In this document: piece after piece, positions 52,200 through 61,773 of the stretch
How positions within the stretch are numbered: position 1 is the stretch's first letter
Layout of the letters: every line of letters starts with the position of its first letter
Source: an uncultured Prevotella sp.
GTDB lineage: Bacteria > Bacteroidota > Bacteroidia > Bacteroidales > Bacteroidaceae
Assembly: GCA_900322035.1 (NCBI GenBank)
Contig: ONYL01000011.1
Span: forward strand, 1-64,000
Direction of reading: 5' to 3'
Length of the DNA stretch: 64,000 bases
Notes under the pieces: generated by a model
Told to the model about the DNA's origin: nothing
The model's input: only the letters and a program-made list of their open reading frames with translations
The model's database searches: none
Position numbers and translations under genes: made by a program

Positions 52200-54149
52200 A
52201 TGAAACGAAACCTTTTGAAGACCATAGTATGCGCTTTTCTGCTGTCGGCTGCCATGCCCCTCATGGCGCAGACGGCGGCCAAGCCCTTTGTCATACCCGA
52301 GCTGAAGACGTGGACCGCAGCCTCGGGGAGTTTTGCCATGCCAGCCTCGGTCAGCATCCGAACGGCCAAGGGGGAGGACGTAGGCCGCGTGGGCGGCCTG
52401 TTGGCCGCCGACTTGCGTGAGATGTTCGGCCAAGAGAGCCGTCTCGTCGCGGATGGGCGGCGGGGAGGCGACATCGTGCTTGCGCTCAAGGCCGACAGGC
52501 AGTTGGGGCCCGAGGGCTACGAGCTGAGGATAGGTCGCGACCAAGTGGTGCTTACGGCCCCTACGGCGAAGGGTCTTTTCTGGGCAACGCGCACCCTCCT
52601 GCAGATGCTCGACCAGACCCAAGGCAAGCGCCTGCCTTGCGGCTCTACGCGCGACTGGCCCGACTATGCCATCCGTGGCGCGATGCTCGATGCCGGGCGA
52701 AAATACCTGCCCATGCCGATGCTGCGCGACTATGTGAGGGTGATGGCCTACTACAAGATGAATATGCTGCAGGTGCATCTCAACGACAACGGTTTTCCAC
52801 TTTACTTCGACGACAACTGGGACAAGACGCAGGCCGCATTCCGCCTGGAGAGCAACCTTTTCCCCGGCCTCACCGCCCGCGACGGATTCTACACCAAGCA
52901 GTCGTTCACCGCCCTGCAGCTTCTTGGCGACAGTCTTGGCGTTGACGTGGTGCCTGAGATTGATGTGCCGGCCCACTCGCTGGCCTTCAGCCGCTTCCGT
53001 CCGTCGATAGCCTCCAACGACTATGGCCCAGACCATCTCGACTTGGGCAATCCCGCCACCTACACCTTCCTCGACAGTCTCTTCGGCGAGTATCTTGGGG
53101 GCGAGGACCCCGTGTTCAAAGGCCGGTATGTGCATATCGGCACCGACGAATACTCCAACAAGACGCAGCAGCTCGTGGAGCAGTTTCGTGGCTTCACCGA
53201 CCACTACATCAAGCTTGTGGAGCAGTATGGGAAGAAGGCCGTCATCTGGGGGTCTCAAACCCATGCGAGGGGCGCGACGCCCATCAAGGTGAAGGATGTG
53301 CTGATGTGCGCCTGGTCGAACGACTATTCCCGTCCCGACTCGATGATGGCCTTGGGCTACGACCTCATATCCATTCCTGACCGCGAGGTGTATATCGTTC
53401 CCAAAGCCGGATACTATCACGACTATCTCGACTGCCGGTGGCTCTATGAGAATTGGACACCCGCCGTCATCAACGGCAACAAGTTTCCCGAGCGGCATCC
53501 TCAAATCAAAGGAGGCATGTTTGCCGTGTGGAACGATGTCGTGGGCAACGGCATCTCCACACGCGACATCCACTACCGCGCCATGCCCGCCATCCGCACG
53601 CTGGCCACAAAGATGTGGACCGGCAGTGGGGTTTCGATGCGTTGGGACGAGTATGCCCACCGGGCGCAGGGCGTGCGTGAGGCACCGGGAGTGAACTACG
53701 CCGGATGGCATGCCCCAGGAGTGGTGTTGGAAAAGGCTGTGGTGCGGCCGGGAGACACGCTCGACGCAGACCAGATAGGCTGGAACTACGATGTCAGCTT
53801 CGACATCACGGCTCGGAAAGAACAGCTTGCCACGCCTTTGTTCCACTACGACGACGCCACGTTCTGGCTCTCCGACCCAGCGTCGGGACTGCTCGGCTTC
53901 AGCCGCGACGGCTATCTCTACAACTTCAACTATCAGTTTGTGCCGGGCGAGCGGGCCCACGTGCGCATCCACGGCGACCGTGAGCGCACGCAGCTCTATG
54001 TCGACGGCCGCCTCGTGGAGTCGCTCGATGTGCGCAAGATTCCTTTCAAGCGGCCGATGTACTATATCAGCACGCTTGTGTTCCCGCTCAAGGAAGCCGG
54101 CGGCAGCTTCAAGAGCGTCATCACCAACCTGAAGGTGGTGAGCCTTTAA
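52200..54149 (+). CDS. Glycoside hydrolase family 20 (beta-N-acetylhexosaminidase)
   Basis: A 649-residue exported enzyme with signal peptide MKRNLLKTIVCAFLLSAAMP. A GH20b-type alpha/beta domain (about 40-150) precedes the barrel: RGAMLDAGRKYLPMPMLRDY, MNMLQVHLNDNGFPLYF, VVPEIDVPAHSLAF and the catalytic Asp-Glu in HIGTDEYSN (about residue 315). The last 170 residues form a lectin-like beta-sandwich (FDITARKEQLATPLFHYDDA, LYVDGRLVESLDV). A GTG at 52170 overlapping the GH84 stop is an alternative start, but 52200 begins the signal peptide. Together with GH84 it would cleave terminal GlcNAc or GalNAc. Confidence 0.94.
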   Translation: MKRNLLKTIVCAFLLSAAMPLMAQTAAKPFVIPELKTWTAASGSFAMPASVSIRTAKGEDVGRVGGLLAADLREMFGQESRLVADGRRGGDIVLALKADRQLGPEGYELRIGRDQVVLTAPTAKGLFWATRTLLQMLDQTQGKRLPCGSTRDWPDYAIRGAMLDAGRKYLPMPMLRDYVRVMAYYKMNMLQVHLNDNGFPLYFDDNWDKTQAAFRLESNLFPGLTARDGFYTKQSFTALQLLGDSLGVDVVPEIDVPAHSLAFSRFRPSIASNDYGPDHLDLGNPATYTFLDSLFGEYLGGEDPVFKGRYVHIGTDEYSNKTQQLVEQFRGFTDHYIKLVEQYGKKAVIWGSQTHARGATPIKVKDVLMCAWSNDYSRPDSMMALGYDLISIPDREVYIVPKAGYYHDYLDCRWLYENWTPAVINGNKFPERHPQIKGGMFAVWNDVVGNGISTRDIHYRAMPAIRTLATKMWTGSGVSMRWDEYAHRAQGVREAPGVNYAGWHAPGVVLEKAVVRPGDTLDADQIGWNYDVSFDITARKEQLATPLFHYDDATFWLSDPASGLLGFSRDGYLYNFNYQFVPGERAHVRIHGDRERTQLYVDGRLVESLDVRKIPFKRPMYYISTLVFPLKEAGGSFKSVITNLKVVSL

Positions 54150-54190
54150 GGCTGCTCCATCAAGGTCGGTGTTGGAGCGAAAATAAACTA

Positions 54191-54213
54191 AAGCATCGTG
54201 ATGCTTAACTTTG
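54191..54213 (+). promoter_or_regulatory. Palindrome overlapping the promoter of the MFS gene
   Basis: aagcatc-gt-gatgctt (54191-54206) is a 7-2-7 inverted repeat whose right arm overlaps the -7 box TAACTTTG (54206-54213). This is the layout of a repressor operator. The leader to the ATG at 54355 is about 135 bases. Confidence 0.5.
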
Positions 54214-54354
54214 TTTAGCGGAGAAAGATGGAGAGCCTTCGTCGGGCCATCCTGAAAATACACCTAAACCACTCTAATAGGAGAGCAGAGATAATAAATC
54301 ACCATGATGGCCGTTAGTTTTTTATTACGCCCCTTCTATACAGACTAAAAAAAT

Positions 54355-55575
54355 ATGAGTAAGAAAGCAACACTCACCAGCAAAGCGTATTTGCTGCCAT
54401 TTGTTCTCGTCACGTCGCTCTTTTTTCTTTGGGGCTTCGCACGTGCCATTCTTGACGTACTAAACAAGCATTTCCAAAACGTGTTAGACATCTCCATCAC
54501 GCAGTCGTCGCTCATCCAAGTGAGCACTTATCTTGGCTATTTCATCATGGCCATTCCTGCGGGGTGGTTTATCAACCGCCAGGGCTATCGCCGTGGTGTG
54601 GTGTTCGGATTGCTACTCTTCGGCATTGGAGCGTTTATGTTTATCCCCGGGGCTTTGGCGGGCAGCTTCTATGGCTATCTGGTCGCGCTTTTTGTGATCG
54701 GCTGCGGATTGGTGTTCTTAGAGACTTCGGCCAATCCCTATGTGACAGAGCTTGGCGATCCACAGACCTCTACGGCGCGACTCAACTTCTCGCAGTCGTT
54801 CAACGGATTAGGCAGCATGACCGCCACTTTGGCCATCGGCCAATTTCTCTTCAGCGGGGATGCCGACAGCGACGACATCGTGAAGCCCTACATTATCCTT
54901 GGCTTCCTCGTGCTGCTCATTGCCGTAGTGTTCTCGCGTGTCGACCTCCCTGAAATCAAACACAAAGAGACCGAAGAGGATCGTATGCAGGACACACGCA
55001 TCATGAAGCTCTTCCGTCATCATCCCATGTTTGTCTTCGGGCTGTTCTCACTCTTGGCCTACGAGGTGGCTGAGATCAGCATCAACAGCTATTTCATCAA
55101 TTTCGTCACAGGGCAGGGCTGGATGGCCGACGACACGGCAAGCCTCGTGCTGACCTGTGCCTTGGGATTCTTCATGATCGGCCGCTTCATAGGTGCGTGG
55201 ATCATGCGGCGCGTGAAGGCCGAGACGATGCTCCTCATTTGCGGCATCGGTACAGTGACGTGCATGGGATTGGTGCTGCTCAACCTGGGTCGGTTGTCAA
55301 TGATGGCACTTATCTGCAACTATTTCTTCGAAGCCATCATGTTTCCCACCATCTTCTCGCTGGCACTCCGCGGACTGGGTAACCTCACCAAGAGTGCGTC
55401 ATCGTTGCTGATGATGACGCCTATCGGTGGTTGCGGCTTCCTACTGATGGGGATCGTTCACGATGCCACCAACCTCGTGACACCCTTCATCATTCCGTTT
55501 GTTTGCTTTTTCGTGGTCTTGATCTATGCCTCAGAGTTGACCCGCAACGGAAAACAGCTGGTATTGACACTTTAA
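54355..55575 (+). CDS. MFS sugar importer, FucP/NagP-like
   Basis: A 406-residue, 12-helix major-facilitator protein. FVLVTSLFFLWGFARAILDV in helix 1 and GCGLVFLETSANPYVTELG are the conserved blocks of the fucose/glucose-galactose/N-acetylglucosamine proton symporters. RLNFSQSFNGLGSM in helix 5 supports the family. Lying directly after the sulfatase-anSME-GH84-GH20 operon, it most likely imports the N-acetylhexosamine they release. Substrate choice among fucose, GlcNAc and GalNAc is inferred from context. Confidence 0.88.
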   Translation: MSKKATLTSKAYLLPFVLVTSLFFLWGFARAILDVLNKHFQNVLDISITQSSLIQVSTYLGYFIMAIPAGWFINRQGYRRGVVFGLLLFGIGAFMFIPGALAGSFYGYLVALFVIGCGLVFLETSANPYVTELGDPQTSTARLNFSQSFNGLGSMTATLAIGQFLFSGDADSDDIVKPYIILGFLVLLIAVVFSRVDLPEIKHKETEEDRMQDTRIMKLFRHHPMFVFGLFSLLAYEVAEISINSYFINFVTGQGWMADDTASLVLTCALGFFMIGRFIGAWIMRRVKAETMLLICGIGTVTCMGLVLLNLGRLSMMALICNYFFEAIMFPTIFSLALRGLGNLTKSASSLLMMTPIGGCGFLLMGIVHDATNLVTPFIIPFVCFFVVLIYASELTRNGKQLVLTL

Positions 55576-55619
55576 CCCGGCAGCAGCCCAATAAATACAG
55601 CCTTTGGTACACAACGGCC

Positions 55620-58556
55620 ATGACACCCGCTGACAATTTCATGCCTCTTTACGTCTATCGGTCTATGCGTCGTATCGTTCTATTGTTATTGCTATCCCTC
55701 CTGTCGCTATCGGTTTCGGCCCGCCGGCTCACTGGCCGGGTGGTGGATGCCGGCACGGGGCGCAGTATCCCCGCTGCAACCGTCGAGCTGCTTTCTGTCA
55801 CAGACAGTGCGGTGGTGGCGGTTGCCGTGGTAGAAACCGATACGATTGGGGGCAACCAGACCTATTCCTATTTTCATATTGACAACGTACAGAACAACAC
55901 CGAATACCTGATTCGCGTTTCGGCCGTAGGCTATGATACGCTGATCCAACGAATACGCGTGAGGATGGCCGACAAGGTGGCCGAGCAATGGCTGGACGAG
56001 ATCAAGTTGAAGGAAAACACCACGGTGCTCGATGAGCTGGTCGTGAAAGCTACAAAAATCAAGATGGTCATGAGGGGCGACACGGTGGTCTATGATGCGT
56101 CGGCGTTTCAGTTGAGTCAGGGCTCTATGCTCGATGCCCTCATCCGCCAGCTCCCCGGGGCAAGTATCGCGGATGGTGTAATCAAAATCAATGGTCGCCA
56201 GGTGAGTTCTCTGCTCATCGACGGACGCGACTTCTTCAACGGCGACGCGAAGAAAGCGTTGGAGAATCTGCCAGCCTATACCGTCGACAAAGTGAAGGCC
56301 TACGAGAAGGCGGGGCGCAACTCACGATTGATGGGGACAGACATGGGTGACAAACAGTATGTGCTCGACGTGAACCTGAAAAAGCACTATCGGCAAGGCA
56401 TGATAGGAAACACCGATCTTGCCCTTGGCAGCAACAGCCGATACATGGCGCGTGCCTTCGCTATGGGCTACACCAAGAAAGACCGGCTTACCCTCACGGG
56501 ACAGATGAACAATATCAATGACTCTTCGGTTCCAGGCGAGGGAGACGGTGGAGGACGGACACAGAACCAGTCGGGAAAGACCGCGACAAAACTCGCCAGC
56601 TTCGATTATTTCCACAATGGGAAAACAGAAGATGACTTCATCTCGGCCTCTGGCAACTACACCTACAGTGATAATGAGTTTCTGTCGCGCACAACGACAC
56701 AGCACTATCTTGAAGGAGGCGACACCTACGGCTTGAGCAATACACAGAATCGTACGAAGTCGCGCTCCTATCAGCTGATGTCGTATTTTAGTCTTCATCC
56801 CAAGAAGATGATTGTCTACGGTTCCTCCTCGTTCAATTTCAGTCAGAATCATTCCCTCTCGCAGTCGTTGTCGGGATCTTTCAACGACAATCCTTTGTGG
56901 TCGTCCCATCTGCTCGACAGCCTTTTCCAGCCAGGCGCCAGCCAGCGGCTCATGCGAATGACAATCAATCGCGTGCGGGGTGATGGCAAAAGTCGCGGTC
57001 AACAATTGGGTGTGAGCGGAAGTTTGGGACTGACGAAGGCCTTCGGCAATAAGGAAAGCGGCTTGAGAGACAACTTGTCGGCCGATGTGTCGTTTAACTA
57101 TGGTCACGGCAAATCGAGAAACTTTGCCATCAATCAGTTTGACTACTTGACAACAGGCAACAGTGACCACCGCAACCAATATACGGAAGCGCCTTATTAT
57201 AGCTTCGTATTCAACGGGGCATCTTTCTATCAGCACGTGTTCACGCTCAACACCGATTCAGATGAGACACTTGTTCCCCGCATCAGCTATACGTACCGGC
57301 AAAGCTATGACCACGCCGAAAATTCACTTTTTCGACTGGATCAACTTCCGGGCTATTTGGCCGAAAACTATCCGTTAGGCATGTTGCCATCGTCGAGAGA
57401 AGCACTGTTGGGTACGCTGGATGCCACCAACAGCTTTCGCAACGATATGTGGCAGAACACCAACAGCATCAGGCCGGCCTTCTTCTATACGAGGGGCGAC
57501 GGCACACAGCGGTCTTCTCTGTCGGTGATGTTGTTGCCTTCTATCGATTTGCAACATGAGCATTTGCGCTACTATCGGTCGAAACAATATGACATCAGCC
57601 GCAATTCGACTCTGTTCAACTGTCAGCTCAGTGTGCTCTATAACAACAACGACTCCACTGCCAGCCGCAGCTTCAGCGGGACGCTGTCGTCGTCAGCCCA
57701 GCAGCCCAGTCTGGTTCAGCTTCTTGGAGTCCACGACGACAGCAATCCCTTGCAGGTGAGCGACGGCAATCCAAACATCAAAAACGCCCGCCAGTATAGT
57801 GTGGCATTGAATTCTTCTGTGATGTTTCCCCAGTCGCAGAATCTTCTATATGGCAACCTCTCCTGGAATGTGACCCGCAATGCCCAGGCTACAGCCGTAG
57901 TCTACGACAAGCAGACTGGTATTACCTACTCGCGACCCGAGAATGTCAACGGCAATTGGAACGCCTCGTTTTCAGGCAGCTACAATTGGCATCCGCTGCG
58001 CAAGCACAAAGAATACGAAATAGATTTCGATGCCAACGTCGGCTGCTCCCACAATGTGGATCTGATGCAGACAGTTGGAGGCAAGGACGCGCGCAGCACT
58101 GTGAATACATGGAACACTGGGGGAAAGTTGACGCTTAGGTACATGTTGGGCGAAAACAACGCAGAGCTTTTCTGTGCACTCAATAATCAATATGTGACCG
58201 GCAACCGGAAGGACTTTACGAAGACCAATGCCTGGAACAACAGTCTCGGGGTGAATCTCGTTTGGAAGCTGCCCTGGCATTTGCAGTTGTCTACCGACTT
58301 GACCGATTATTTCCGCCGTGGCTACAACGATGAGCAGATGAACAGCAGTCAGTGGGTGTGGAACGCACGGTTTTCGCGCACGTTCCTAAAGGAAAAGCTC
58401 TCCGTATCGCTCGACGGCTTCGATATCCTGGGTCAACTGAAAACCATACAGTATTCGCTTGACGAGCAGGGACGCACGGAAGTTTGGACCAACTCACTTC
58501 CCCGCTATCTGATGATTCATGTGATGTTTAAGTTTTCGGCTGGAATGCAGCGGTAG
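55620..58556 (+). CDS. Outer-membrane beta-barrel protein with CarboxypepD-like N-domain, copy 2
   Basis: A 978-residue paralogue of the protein at 43382, aligning over its whole length: signal peptide (RIVLLLLLSLLSLSVSARRL), CarboxypepD-like domain (TGRVVDAGTGRSIPAATVEL), VVKATKIKMVMRGDTVVYDA, INGRQVSSLLIDGRDFFNGD, then the barrel ending YLMIHVMFKFSAGMQR. The start at 55620 gives the same N-terminal length as the paralogue; 55641 is also possible. It follows the MFS gene by 44 bases and may share its transcript. It may carry substrate or peptide across the outer membrane; no ligand is evident. Confidence 0.85.
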   Translation: MTPADNFMPLYVYRSMRRIVLLLLLSLLSLSVSARRLTGRVVDAGTGRSIPAATVELLSVTDSAVVAVAVVETDTIGGNQTYSYFHIDNVQNNTEYLIRVSAVGYDTLIQRIRVRMADKVAEQWLDEIKLKENTTVLDELVVKATKIKMVMRGDTVVYDASAFQLSQGSMLDALIRQLPGASIADGVIKINGRQVSSLLIDGRDFFNGDAKKALENLPAYTVDKVKAYEKAGRNSRLMGTDMGDKQYVLDVNLKKHYRQGMIGNTDLALGSNSRYMARAFAMGYTKKDRLTLTGQMNNINDSSVPGEGDGGGRTQNQSGKTATKLASFDYFHNGKTEDDFISASGNYTYSDNEFLSRTTTQHYLEGGDTYGLSNTQNRTKSRSYQLMSYFSLHPKKMIVYGSSSFNFSQNHSLSQSLSGSFNDNPLWSSHLLDSLFQPGASQRLMRMTINRVRGDGKSRGQQLGVSGSLGLTKAFGNKESGLRDNLSADVSFNYGHGKSRNFAINQFDYLTTGNSDHRNQYTEAPYYSFVFNGASFYQHVFTLNTDSDETLVPRISYTYRQSYDHAENSLFRLDQLPGYLAENYPLGMLPSSREALLGTLDATNSFRNDMWQNTNSIRPAFFYTRGDGTQRSSLSVMLLPSIDLQHEHLRYYRSKQYDISRNSTLFNCQLSVLYNNNDSTASRSFSGTLSSSAQQPSLVQLLGVHDDSNPLQVSDGNPNIKNARQYSVALNSSVMFPQSQNLLYGNLSWNVTRNAQATAVVYDKQTGITYSRPENVNGNWNASFSGSYNWHPLRKHKEYEIDFDANVGCSHNVDLMQTVGGKDARSTVNTWNTGGKLTLRYMLGENNAELFCALNNQYVTGNRKDFTKTNAWNNSLGVNLVWKLPWHLQLSTDLTDYFRRGYNDEQMNSSQWVWNARFSRTFLKEKLSVSLDGFDILGQLKTIQYSLDEQGRTEVWTNSLPRYLMIHVMFKFSAGMQR

Positions 58557-58715
58557 CTGTCGTGGAATTCCAGGCACAAATCATTTCTGCTTCTCACACA
58601 CACTCTCTGAAAGGAACCGGCCAGAAAATCAAAATAAGATAGAATAAACTTTGGGCACTGATTTTTTGAGAGATTTTCGAAAAATGAGTTTCTTTGTGAA
58701 GAAATAGCCGGCAAT

Positions 58716-58747
58716 TTTGTTTATTTGACGCTTATTTTGTATTTTTG
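58716..58747 (+). promoter_or_regulatory. Promoter of nnr
   Basis: TTTG (58716-58719) and TATTTTTG (58740-58747) with a 20-bp spacer. The ATG at 58752 lies only 4 bases beyond the -7 box, implying a leaderless mRNA. Confidence 0.65.
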
Positions 58748-58751
58748 CAAT

Positions 58752-60269
58752 ATGAAGATATTTACAAGTTCTCAAATCCACGAATTGGACAGCTTCACCA
58801 TTGAGCACGAGCCCGTGCAGAGCATCGACCTTATGGAGCGTGCCGCCAAAGTGATGACCCATGTCATCATGGAGCGGTGGGATAACCATACGCCGGTGGC
58901 AGTGTTTGCGGGTCCCGGCAACAATGGGGGCGATGCTTTGGCTGTGGCGAGAATGCTGGCCAAGGCCGATTATCCTGTAGACGTTTATCTTTTCAATATA
59001 CACAACAAACTTTCTGACGATTGCGAAATTAACAAGAAGCGGCTAGTCGAGGCCAACTGCGTGAGGCACTTCACAGAGGTGACCGTCAATTTCGACCTGC
59101 CTGACCTCACGGCGCGCACGCTTGTTGTCGACGGCTTGTTTGGTTCCGGTCTCAACAAGCCATTGACCGGAGGATTCGCCTCGCTGGTGAAATATATCAA
59201 CCAAAGTCCGTCGAAAGTCGTAAGCCTTGATATGCCTTCAGGGATGATGGCCGAGGACAATACTGATAACGTATGGACAAATATTGTCAAGGCCGACATG
59301 ACCCTAACTTTGCAGCAGAAGAAACTCGCCATGATGTTTGCCGATTGCCAGCCTTATCTTGGTGAGGTGAGGGTGCTTGACATTCGTCTTTCACAGGATT
59401 ATATCGACAATACCGATGCCCAGTTTGTCACTGTAGAGGAAAATGATGTGCGGCGTATGCTCAAGCCACGCCCCGACTTTGCCCACAAAGGACTGATGGG
59501 CTATGCGCTCATTATTGCCGGGCAATATGGTATGGCCGGCGCGGCAGTCCTGGCCACAAAAGCTTGCCTGCGTAGTGGAGTGGGGAAGGTGGCTGTGCTG
59601 ACCCCGCTGCTCAACAACGATATTATGCAGATTAGCGTACCGGAAGCAATTCTGCAGCACGATGCCGAAGACAGATATTTCTCAGAGGCCACTGATACAG
59701 AGGGCTACGACGCCATGGCAATAGGTCCCGGATTGGGAATACGTGAGCAGACTTCTATTGCGCTCATCTCCCAGTTGCGTCGCGCTACATGTCCTGTTGT
59801 CGTCGATGCAGACGCGCTCAATATCATTGCCAATCACAGAGCGTGGATTCAACAGCTGCCTCACGACATTATCCTTACGCCCCATCCGAGAGAGTTCGAC
59901 CGTCTTTCCGGCAGTATCTCCAACAGCGACTACGATCGCCTCAATAAGGCCATAGAACTGGCTGCCCGCCTTCAAGTCTATATCCTTCTGAAGGGTCACT
60001 ACAGTGCGCTGTGCTGTCCCGACCGCCACGTGTATTTCAATACAACAGGCAATAGTGGAATGGCCACTGCCGGTTCGGGCGATGTGCTGACAGGGATCAT
60101 CACGGGACTCTTGGCCCGTGGATATGCACAGCGCGTGGCCTGCTTGTTGGGTATGTACCTCCACGGCTTGGCGGGCGACATCGCAGCAAAGGCTGTCGGC
60201 AAGGAAAGTCTTATCGCAAGCGATATCATCAAGTCTCTGCCCATGGCATTCCATCGCTTAGAAGAATAA
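58752..60269 (+). CDS. nnr: Bifunctional NAD(P)HX epimerase/dehydratase
   Basis: A 505-residue fusion enzyme. The N-terminal YjeF-N epimerase domain (about 1-205) shows AVFAGPGNNGGDALAVARML and LVVDGLFGSGLNKPLTG. The C-terminal carbohydrate-kinase-like dehydratase (about 225-500) shows AHKGLMGYALIIAGQYGMAG, PVVVDADALNIIA, ILTPHPREFDRL and the nucleotide-binding GNSGMATAGSGDVLTGIITG. It repairs hydrated NADH and NADPH. The start at 58752 matches the family N-terminus (MKIFTSSQIHELD). Confidence 0.96.
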   Translation: MKIFTSSQIHELDSFTIEHEPVQSIDLMERAAKVMTHVIMERWDNHTPVAVFAGPGNNGGDALAVARMLAKADYPVDVYLFNIHNKLSDDCEINKKRLVEANCVRHFTEVTVNFDLPDLTARTLVVDGLFGSGLNKPLTGGFASLVKYINQSPSKVVSLDMPSGMMAEDNTDNVWTNIVKADMTLTLQQKKLAMMFADCQPYLGEVRVLDIRLSQDYIDNTDAQFVTVEENDVRRMLKPRPDFAHKGLMGYALIIAGQYGMAGAAVLATKACLRSGVGKVAVLTPLLNNDIMQISVPEAILQHDAEDRYFSEATDTEGYDAMAIGPGLGIREQTSIALISQLRRATCPVVVDADALNIIANHRAWIQQLPHDIILTPHPREFDRLSGSISNSDYDRLNKAIELAARLQVYILLKGHYSALCCPDRHVYFNTTGNSGMATAGSGDVLTGIITGLLARGYAQRVACLLGMYLHGLAGDIAAKAVGKESLIASDIIKSLPMAFHRLEE

Positions 60270-60278
60270 TCCCCCGAT

Positions 60279-61322
60279 ATGTTGAAGAAAATCATTTCTC
60301 TTGCCTTTATGTGTGTGGCTTTCATGCAAGCCCTGGCTCAGCAGCCCGTTGAGGGGCTGAACTATTATCTGCCACAGACAGTGGTTAAAGTGCGACTGCT
60401 CGTCCAGCACACAAATTTTAAGCCTGGCCGATTGGCTGTTTATGGACAGACTTTTCTGCGCAGGCAGTGTGGCATGGAGGCTGTTGACACTTATCGTATC
60501 TGTGGGGCCAGCATGTATGCCTCGGCGCAGCCCGATACGTCGCGCCACTATACGGTCAACCTGGACCGCAAGAAGTTGATATTCAATGTTGAATGTGATA
60601 AAAACGGAGTGTTGATGGCTGTCAACGACCAAGGCAAGAAGCCTTCCGTCCCATTGAGCTTCAAGCCGTCACGTCAGCAGCCGGCTCTCAACCCCGACAA
60701 TTTCATGACCGCCGATATGCTTGCAGCCGGCTCAAACAGTAAGCTGGCTGAGCTTGTTGCACAGGAAATCTTTGATATCCGCGACGCTCGAAACCAAATC
60801 AACCGTGGGGAGAGCGACCAGATGCCGAAGGATGGTGAACAGTTGAAGTTGATGCTCCAGGGACTCGATCAGCAGGAGACAGCTCTCATGCAGCTCTTTA
60901 CTGGTGTGACAACCATTGATACAACGGAGACAGAACTGACTTTTATTCCCCAAAAGGGCCAAAAGCGCGCCCTTCTTTTCCGTCTGTCCAAATGGCTTGG
61001 ATTGGTGGATAGTGATGACCTGAGCGGTGAGCCTTATTATATGAACGTGGAACAACTTAATGATGTAGCCATGCCCAATGTGCCTCAGACCGACAAGAAA
61101 AAGGAAGAGCCAGCGCTCGTTGTTGCTATTCCAGCGAAAATCAGACTCACGATCACTGATGCATTGTCTAAACCGATTGACAGCGAGGAGATGTATGCTG
61201 CCCAGTTTGGTGACGTTTATGGGCTCAGTCAGGAGCTGTTTTCCAAGAAGCAAGTGTGCCACCTTAGAATAAATCCCATCACGGGTGTGGTGGAACATTT
61301 TGAGATGGAACCTTTGAAGTGA
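60279..61322 (+). CDS. DUF4831-family exported protein
   Basis: A 347-residue protein with signal peptide (LKKIISLAFMCVAFMQALA) and the DUF4831 layout seen across Bacteroidales: GLNYYLPQTVVKVRLLVQHT, YTVNLDRKKLIFNVECDKNG, AQEIFDIRDARNQINRGE and the C-terminal YGLSQELFSKKQVCHLRINP. Function is unknown; a lipoprotein or periplasmic role is likely. It lies 9 bases after nnr, so the two are co-transcribed. A terminator follows. Confidence 0.85.
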   Translation: MLKKIISLAFMCVAFMQALAQQPVEGLNYYLPQTVVKVRLLVQHTNFKPGRLAVYGQTFLRRQCGMEAVDTYRICGASMYASAQPDTSRHYTVNLDRKKLIFNVECDKNGVLMAVNDQGKKPSVPLSFKPSRQQPALNPDNFMTADMLAAGSNSKLAELVAQEIFDIRDARNQINRGESDQMPKDGEQLKLMLQGLDQQETALMQLFTGVTTIDTTETELTFIPQKGQKRALLFRLSKWLGLVDSDDLSGEPYYMNVEQLNDVAMPNVPQTDKKKEEPALVVAIPAKIRLTITDALSKPIDSEEMYAAQFGDVYGLSQELFSKKQVCHLRINPITGVVEHFEMEPLK

Positions 61323-61349
61323 ATTAAACAATCCTATAAATATCTACCC

Positions 61350-61391
61350 GCCGTTCTCTGTTGCGTGAGCAACCTGGAGGACGGCTTTTTT
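61350..61391 (+). terminator. Rho-independent terminator after the DUF4831 gene
   Basis: gccgttctc (from 61350) pairs with gaggacggc (ending 61385), with an inner gttgc/gcaac stem, followed by six T. Confidence 0.85.
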
Positions 61392-61590
61392 AGTTTCTTG
61401 CTTTCAGTGATTGCTGCTCGGATTGACGGTGTTCAACCTGTCTAACTGTTTGTAGACTTGTATGAATGGCGCACTGGATATTTTCCGTGGCCCGATATTT
61501 GTAATCTTCTCTGGTTACGGATCTATAATTGTTAGAGAGGTCCTTAACTTAAGGAAAATCATGGTCAGTCTTTTGCTCCTAATAGAGCAA

Positions 61591-61658
61591 TGGGCCAGAA
61601 GCTATGGGGTGTGGCTTGGCGAGCAAGCTCGCAGCCACACCCCATAGCTTCTGGCCCA
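61591..61658. repeat. Large left hairpin of the GxxExxY element
   Basis: A perfect 26-bp stem (61591-61616 with 61633-61658, starting tgggccagaagctatggggt) is topped by gcgagc-aa-gctcgc. It is related to the right hairpin at 62326 in both ends (TGGG...CCCA), core (ATGGgGT) and tip. Confidence 0.9.
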
Positions 61659-61672
61659 CACCATAGGTGTCA

Positions 61673-61726
61673 AGCCTGCCCATGAAGAAAATCGCTATAG
61701 CGTAAAATTGCCTTACGGCATAAAAT
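61673..61726. repeat. Left internal inverted repeat of the GxxExxY element
   Basis: Matches the reverse complement of 62257-62310 over 54 bases with about six mismatches; the last 24 bases, including attgccttacggcataaaat, are identical. It ends 47 bases before the gene's ATG. Confidence 0.85.
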
Positions 61727-61773
61727 AAAGCAGCACAAGAGTACGTTGGTAAGAAAAACATACAACTGAGTTT

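Noticed and set aside
51951..54263. A 770-codon minus-strand frame opposite the GH20 gene
   Set aside because: Antisense shadow; the GH20 catalytic motifs on the plus strand are complete.
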